Assembly: GCA_937880545.1 (NCBI GenBank)
Contig: CALFKA010000091.1
Location: 1 to 9,051, forward strand
DNA from: an uncultured Clostridia bacterium
Lineage (GTDB): Bacteria; Bacillota; Clostridia; Peptostreptococcales; Acidaminobacteraceae
Reading direction: 5' to 3'
Length of the DNA stretch: 9,051 nt
The notes under the pieces were generated by a model that was not told the DNA's origin, did not search any database, and worked only from the letters and a program-made list of their open reading frames with translations. How positions within the stretch are numbered: position 1 is the stretch's first letter; each line of letters begins with the position of its first letter. Made by a program: the position numbers and the translations under genes. Positions 6,754 to 9,051 of the stretch are shown one piece after another.

Positions 6754-7371
6754 ATGAATCGCTGGCAGAAGTTGTGGGTGAACAGGCAATGTGAACACTG
6801 TGAAGAAGAGCTCTTTGAAGAAGACTTATTTTGTGGCGTGTGCAGGAAAGAGATCGACCGGTTTCTCTATCCGGTTGTCTCCAAGAGCAGAGGCTACTCC
6901 CTTATGAGCATCTATCACTACGACGGGATCATCCGCGATCTGCTGCGGAGGATGAAGTTTCATGAGGGGAGATATCTGAGTCGTTTTTTTGCCGGAGACA
7001 TCGCTCGCTTTTTAAATGAAAATGACATCCATCCGGAGGTAGTGGCTCATATCCCGATGCATAGAAAGAAGAAAAGAAAAAGGGGTTTCGATCAGGCGGA
7101 GGACCTTTCGGTGGAGACAGCGAAACTTCTGGGGGTTTCCTCCGCGCCGCTCCTGTGCAGAAAGAAGCAGACAAAGGCTCTCTACGCACTAAATGCGAAA
7201 GAGCGAATGCGGGAGCTTGAGGAGGCATTTTCGGTCCTTCTTCCGGGGGATGAACGCCTTTGGGTTGTACTCGATGACATTGTGACAAGTGGCTCCACTA
7301 TCGATGAAGCGGCACTCACCCTGAAGGAAGCAAACATTCTCAACGCACTTTTTCTAGTTATTGCTAGATAA
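6754..7371 (+). CDS. comFC: ComFC-like phosphoribosyltransferase-domain protein with zinc ribbon
   Basis: The 205-residue protein has the two-part ComF architecture. The N-terminal four-cysteine zinc ribbon is Cys13-X2-Cys16 and Cys27-X2-Cys30. The PRTase-like domain ends in the PRPP-binding signature VVLDDIVTSGST (171-182, Asp174-Asp175). The basic HRKKKRKRGFDQAEDLS segment (103-119) is the family's conserved R-RGF-Q region. ComFC is needed for natural transformation in competent Bacillota, but the gene is also widespread in species not known to be competent, so its presence alone does not prove competence. The ATG at 6754 is preferred because an in-frame TAA at 6742-6744 blocks earlier starts and later ones would cut into the zinc ribbon. 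Oddly, no Shine-Dalgarno is visible before it. recD2 lies 33 bases upstream and hpf 61 bases downstream. Confidence 0.92.
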   Translation: MNRWQKLWVNRQCEHCEEELFEEDLFCGVCRKEIDRFLYPVVSKSRGYSLMSIYHYDGIIRDLLRRMKFHEGRYLSRFFAGDIARFLNENDIHPEVVAHIPMHRKKKRKRGFDQAEDLSVETAKLLGVSSAPLLCRKKQTKALYALNAKERMRELEEAFSVLLPGDERLWVVLDDIVTSGSTIDEAALTLKEANILNALFLVIAR

Positions 7372-7398
7372 GTGTGAAAGAATCATCACCTTGGGTAT
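7372..7398 (+). promoter_or_regulatory. Possible SigB-like promoter of hpf
   Basis: GGGTAT (7393-7398) equals the SigB -10 consensus. GTGTGA (7372-7377), 15 bases upstream, matches the GTTTAA -35 consensus at 4 of 6 positions. In Bacillus the hpf gene (yvyD) is known to be under stress and stationary-phase sigma control, which makes this plausible. The -35 is weak and the host may lack SigB. Confidence 0.35.
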
Positions 7399-7432
7399 TA
7401 AAAAATAAACGGAACTACAAGGAGTGTGAACT

Positions 7433-7981
7433 ATGAAAATTGAGATCTCGGGAAAAAACGTCAACGTCAGTGATGCCATGAGAAATCGCATCGAAGGGAA
7501 AATGAACAAGTTTGAACGGTACTTCAATAGCGAAGTCGAAGCCTTGGTCAACCTCTCTCAGGTGAAAAATTCTCAGATTGTTGAGATTACGATTCCACTT
7601 AAAAACGGCGCCATCATCCGAGTGGAAGAAACGAATTTCGATATGATCAGCAGCATCGACAAGGCCTTCGAAAAACTTTCCAGACAGATCCGACGACATA
7701 AGACCGCTCTCAAGAAACGCTACCAGACTCATGAATCCATCCGGTTTGAAGAGATTGAACCGCTCGAGGGTGAAGAGGCAGGATCAGCGGATGAAGAGAT
7801 CCGGATCGTACGCACGAAAGCTTTTCCAATTAAGCCCATGGACCCGGAGGAGGCCATCATGCAGATGAACCTGCTCGGACATAATTTCTTTGTCTTCCTG
7901 AATGCGGAGACAGAAGAAGTCAACGTGGTCTACGGCAGAAAAAATGGAGGCTACGGGCTGATCGAACCCGTGATCGACTGA
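7433..7981 (+). CDS. hpf: Long-form ribosome hibernation promoting factor
   Basis: The 182-residue protein is the long HPF (YvyD) type, which both blocks the 30S decoding region and dimerises 70S ribosomes into inactive 100S particles. Residues 1-98 form the S30AE/RaiA domain: MKIEISGKNVNVSDAMRNRIEGKMNKFERYF-like opening, ribosome-binding basic helix SRQIRRHKTALKKRY (83-97). An acidic linker (about 101-124) joins the conserved C-terminal dimerisation domain, VRTKAFPIKPMDPEEAIMQMNLLGHNFFVFLNAET-like (126-180), ending YGRKNGGYGLIEP. AAGGAG (7419-7424) stands 8 bases before the ATG. comFC-hpf adjacency is common in Bacillota, but the usual downstream secA is absent; a terminator follows instead. 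The GGGTAT element upstream suggests stress control. Function is confident. Confidence 0.97.
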   Translation: MKIEISGKNVNVSDAMRNRIEGKMNKFERYFNSEVEALVNLSQVKNSQIVEITIPLKNGAIIRVEETNFDMISSIDKAFEKLSRQIRRHKTALKKRYQTHESIRFEEIEPLEGEEAGSADEEIRIVRTKAFPIKPMDPEEAIMQMNLLGHNFFVFLNAETEEVNVVYGRKNGGYGLIEPVID

Positions 7982-8007
7982 TTTTTATAAAACAGAGTCA
8001 TAGGAAG

Positions 8008-8041
8008 AAAGCTCTCCGCCGAGTAAAGGCGGGGAGCTTTT
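8008..8041 (+). terminator. Intrinsic terminator of hpf
   Basis: A 13-bp stem pairs 8008-8020 with 8028-8040 (one G-T wobble, GC-rich core) around the loop GAGTAAA. It ends in a short T-run (8038-8041). It lies 26 bases after the hpf stop. The opposite strand also leaves the stem into a T-rich run, so it may work in both directions. Confidence 0.88.
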
Positions 8042-8198
8042 CTGCATGTTGCAGGTGTAGTCCGAGTGTTCGTTCAATGTATTTCTATGCCATATTTTCT
8101 GTGAAAGTTGACCAAAGGATACTGTATCAACTGTTGCAGTTTTTAGGCTCGTCTCTTTGTCTATAAAGGGCTCTTCTTATCGCTGAAACAATTGTAAG
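8042..8198. other. Convergent intergenic spacer between two terminators; no gene found
   Basis: No open frame with a start and ribosome-binding site stands out here. Small repeats are visible: CTGCA/TGCAG (8042-8046 with 8050-8054), the near-palindrome GATACTGTATC (8118-8128), and AGTTGA/TCAACT (8106-8111 with 8127-8132) flanking it. TTGACC (8108-8113) has no matching -10 at a normal distance. Confidence 0.5.
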
Positions 8199-8230
8199 AA
8201 AGAATCCCACCGGTTAAAGTGGGATTCTTT
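8190..8230 (-). terminator. Intrinsic terminator of the minus-strand DUF1028 gene
   Basis: A perfect 12-bp stem joins 8199-8210 and 8219-8230 around an 8-base loop (8211-8218). Read on the minus strand, it exits into a T-rich stretch (TTCTTTCTTA). On the plus strand it exits into GGGG, so it is oriented for the minus-strand gene, whose stop is 48 bases away. Confidence 0.85.
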
Positions 8231-8278
8231 GGGGATGTTGAGATCATTCTCGTGAAAATTCAAACTGCAAAAAGTGTG

Positions 8279-9051
8279 TTACTTTTTCAGGAGAATATCA
8301 TAGACAAGCCGATCCACACGAGCTCCCTCAAGGATACGCTCCTCGAAGTTTTCCCATCCGCAGAAGCCTTTGTATGCTTCAGCGGTGGCTGTATCCCATT
8401 GACTGTGGAGTGGACCATCATAGTAAGAGAGTTTTTTGAGCTGCTGCTGGATGACAAGGATTTGCTCTTGGGTGAGTTCAAGTATGTCTTCTTTCTTCGT
8501 TTCTCCGAAGTAGAGTTCATGCAGCTGAAGAAGACGTCCAAGCTCCTGGATTGGCTCCGGGTGATCGTCAGCGCGGAGGTCGACCTTCGTATCGTTATAG
8601 CCGCCGTAGCTGGCGCCTTTCTGCGCGATATAGAGGGCGGCGGACTGTCTGCCTCTGCGGTCTCCTCCTGCGCTTTGAGCGGCATCGAGGCAGGCCAGGA
8701 GACGACGGGCAAGGCTTCCTTTTGATGTGTGAAATGTCTCCACCAGGGCATCTACAGTGGCTTTACTCACGAGGATATTCCCTTGAGCTGCAAAATTCTC
8801 CCCGCAGACTCCCCCGGCGTAGTCAAAACAATTCTCGCCGGTATAGGTGAAGGAACCACCCTGCGCATCAACGATGCCGAATTGTCGGTCGGCTCTTCCC
8901 GGATCAAGTTCCAAGAGGGCTCGTCCCACCTGATCAGCGGAGTAGCCTTTTTCAAGGATTTGAATCCCCAGCTCACCAAAATCCAGATTTGCCATAGCTT
9001 GCGTAACGACGGCGCCTGCCCCTGCTTTAGCATAGGCGATTCCAGAGCCAA
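8279..9051 (-). CDS. DUF1028 (Ntn-hydrolase-like) protein with C-terminal peptidoglycan-binding-like domain, 5'-truncated by the window
   Basis: The reading frame is open to the window edge, so 256 residues are visible and the start and N-terminus (including any N-terminal nucleophile) are missing. The frame begins GSGIAYAKAGAGAVVTQAMANLD-like, matching the family's first conserved block. It continues with DPGRADRQFGIVDAQG, the CGENFAAQGNILVS block, the family hallmark GGDRRGRQSAALYI (visible residues about 128-141), and VDLRADDHPEPIQEL. The last 70 or so residues (TQEQILVIQQQLKKLSYYDG then W-TAT-AY) resemble a peptidoglycan_binding repeat. The biochemical role of DUF1028 proteins is not established; an N-terminal nucleophile amidohydrolase fold is proposed for the family. 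It is convergent with hpf and has its own terminator. An internal Met at codon 19 is not a likely start, because conserved sequence precedes it. Confidence 0.88.
   Translation of the reverse strand, partial: GSGIAYAKAGAGAVVTQAMANLDFGELGIQILEKGYSADQVGRALLELDPGRADRQFGIVDAQGGSFTYTGENCFDYAGGVCGENFAAQGNILVSKATVDALVETFHTSKGSLARRLLACLDAAQSAGGDRRGRQSAALYIAQKGASYGGYNDTKVDLRADDHPEPIQELGRLLQLHELYFGETKKEDILELTQEQILVIQQQLKKLSYYDGPLHSQWDTATAEAYKGFCGWENFEERILEGARVDRLVYDILLKK

Noticed and set aside
8108..8167. Small-RNA promoter from TTGACC (8108) and TATAAA (8162)
   Set aside because: The boxes are separated by 48 bases, far outside the 16-18 base range, and no partner box sits at a correct distance.
8219..8725. 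Plus-strand open frame of 168 codons
   Set aside because: It runs antisense to the well-conserved DUF1028 gene and begins inside the terminator hairpin; no ribosome-binding site or family resemblance.
1..9051. Mobile elements, CRISPR arrays, toxin-antitoxin pairs or defence systems
   Set aside because: No transposase, integrase, direct-repeat array or defence-type gene was seen; all genes belong to housekeeping or transport families.

Overview
This window reads as ordinary chromosomal DNA of a Bacillota (Firmicutes) bacterium, most likely a clostridial or Tissierellia-like lineage of medium GC content (roughly half GC by eye). The evidence is a SAM-I (S-box) riboswitch in front of metK, strong AAGGAG-type ribosome-binding sites with two TTG starts, a YwlG-type UPF0340 protein, a RecD2-type helicase next to comFC, and a long-form hibernation factor (HPF). 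No insertion sequence, prophage, CRISPR array, tRNA or rRNA was found.

Layout, left to right. (1) 131-682 is a UPF0340/YwlG-family protein on the plus strand, followed directly after its stop by a strong GCAA-capped hairpin. (2) 732-2890 is a methionine/SAM unit: a SAM-I riboswitch, metK (S-adenosylmethionine synthetase), and a 4-base-overlapping Nit2/MtnU-like omega-amidase. (3) 2891-4485 is a free-standing YfcC/DcuC-family permease, with its own near-consensus promoter in an AT-rich leader and a strong terminator. (4) 4488-7371 holds recD2 and comFC. The recD2 promoter overlaps the end of the permease terminator, and a terminator-like hairpin straddles the recD2 stop codon. (5) 7433-7981 is the long hibernation promoting factor, preceded by a GGGTAT element resembling a SigB -10 box. 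(6) 7982-8278 is a convergent intergenic region with two hairpin terminators and no recognisable gene between them. (7) 8279-9051 is the 3' part of a minus-strand DUF1028 gene (Ntn-hydrolase-like) with a C-terminal peptidoglycan-binding-like domain; its start lies beyond the window.

How the genes work together. The riboswitch would reduce expression of metK, and through the overlap the omega-amidase, when SAM is plentiful. The omega-amidase fits methionine salvage, where it would dispose of the alpha-ketoglutaramate left by glutamine-dependent transamination of the methionine keto acid. recD2 and comFC are genome-maintenance and competence-related genes, and hpf protects idle ribosomes. The permease looks like an independent transcription unit between metK and recD2.

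I did not find a clearly new biological system. The most interesting points are regulatory: the riboswitch-metK-amidase coupling without an obvious intrinsic terminator, the terminator/promoter overlap before recD2, the stop-codon-straddling hairpin after recD2, the comF start lacking a Shine-Dalgarno, and the possible stress promoter of hpf.
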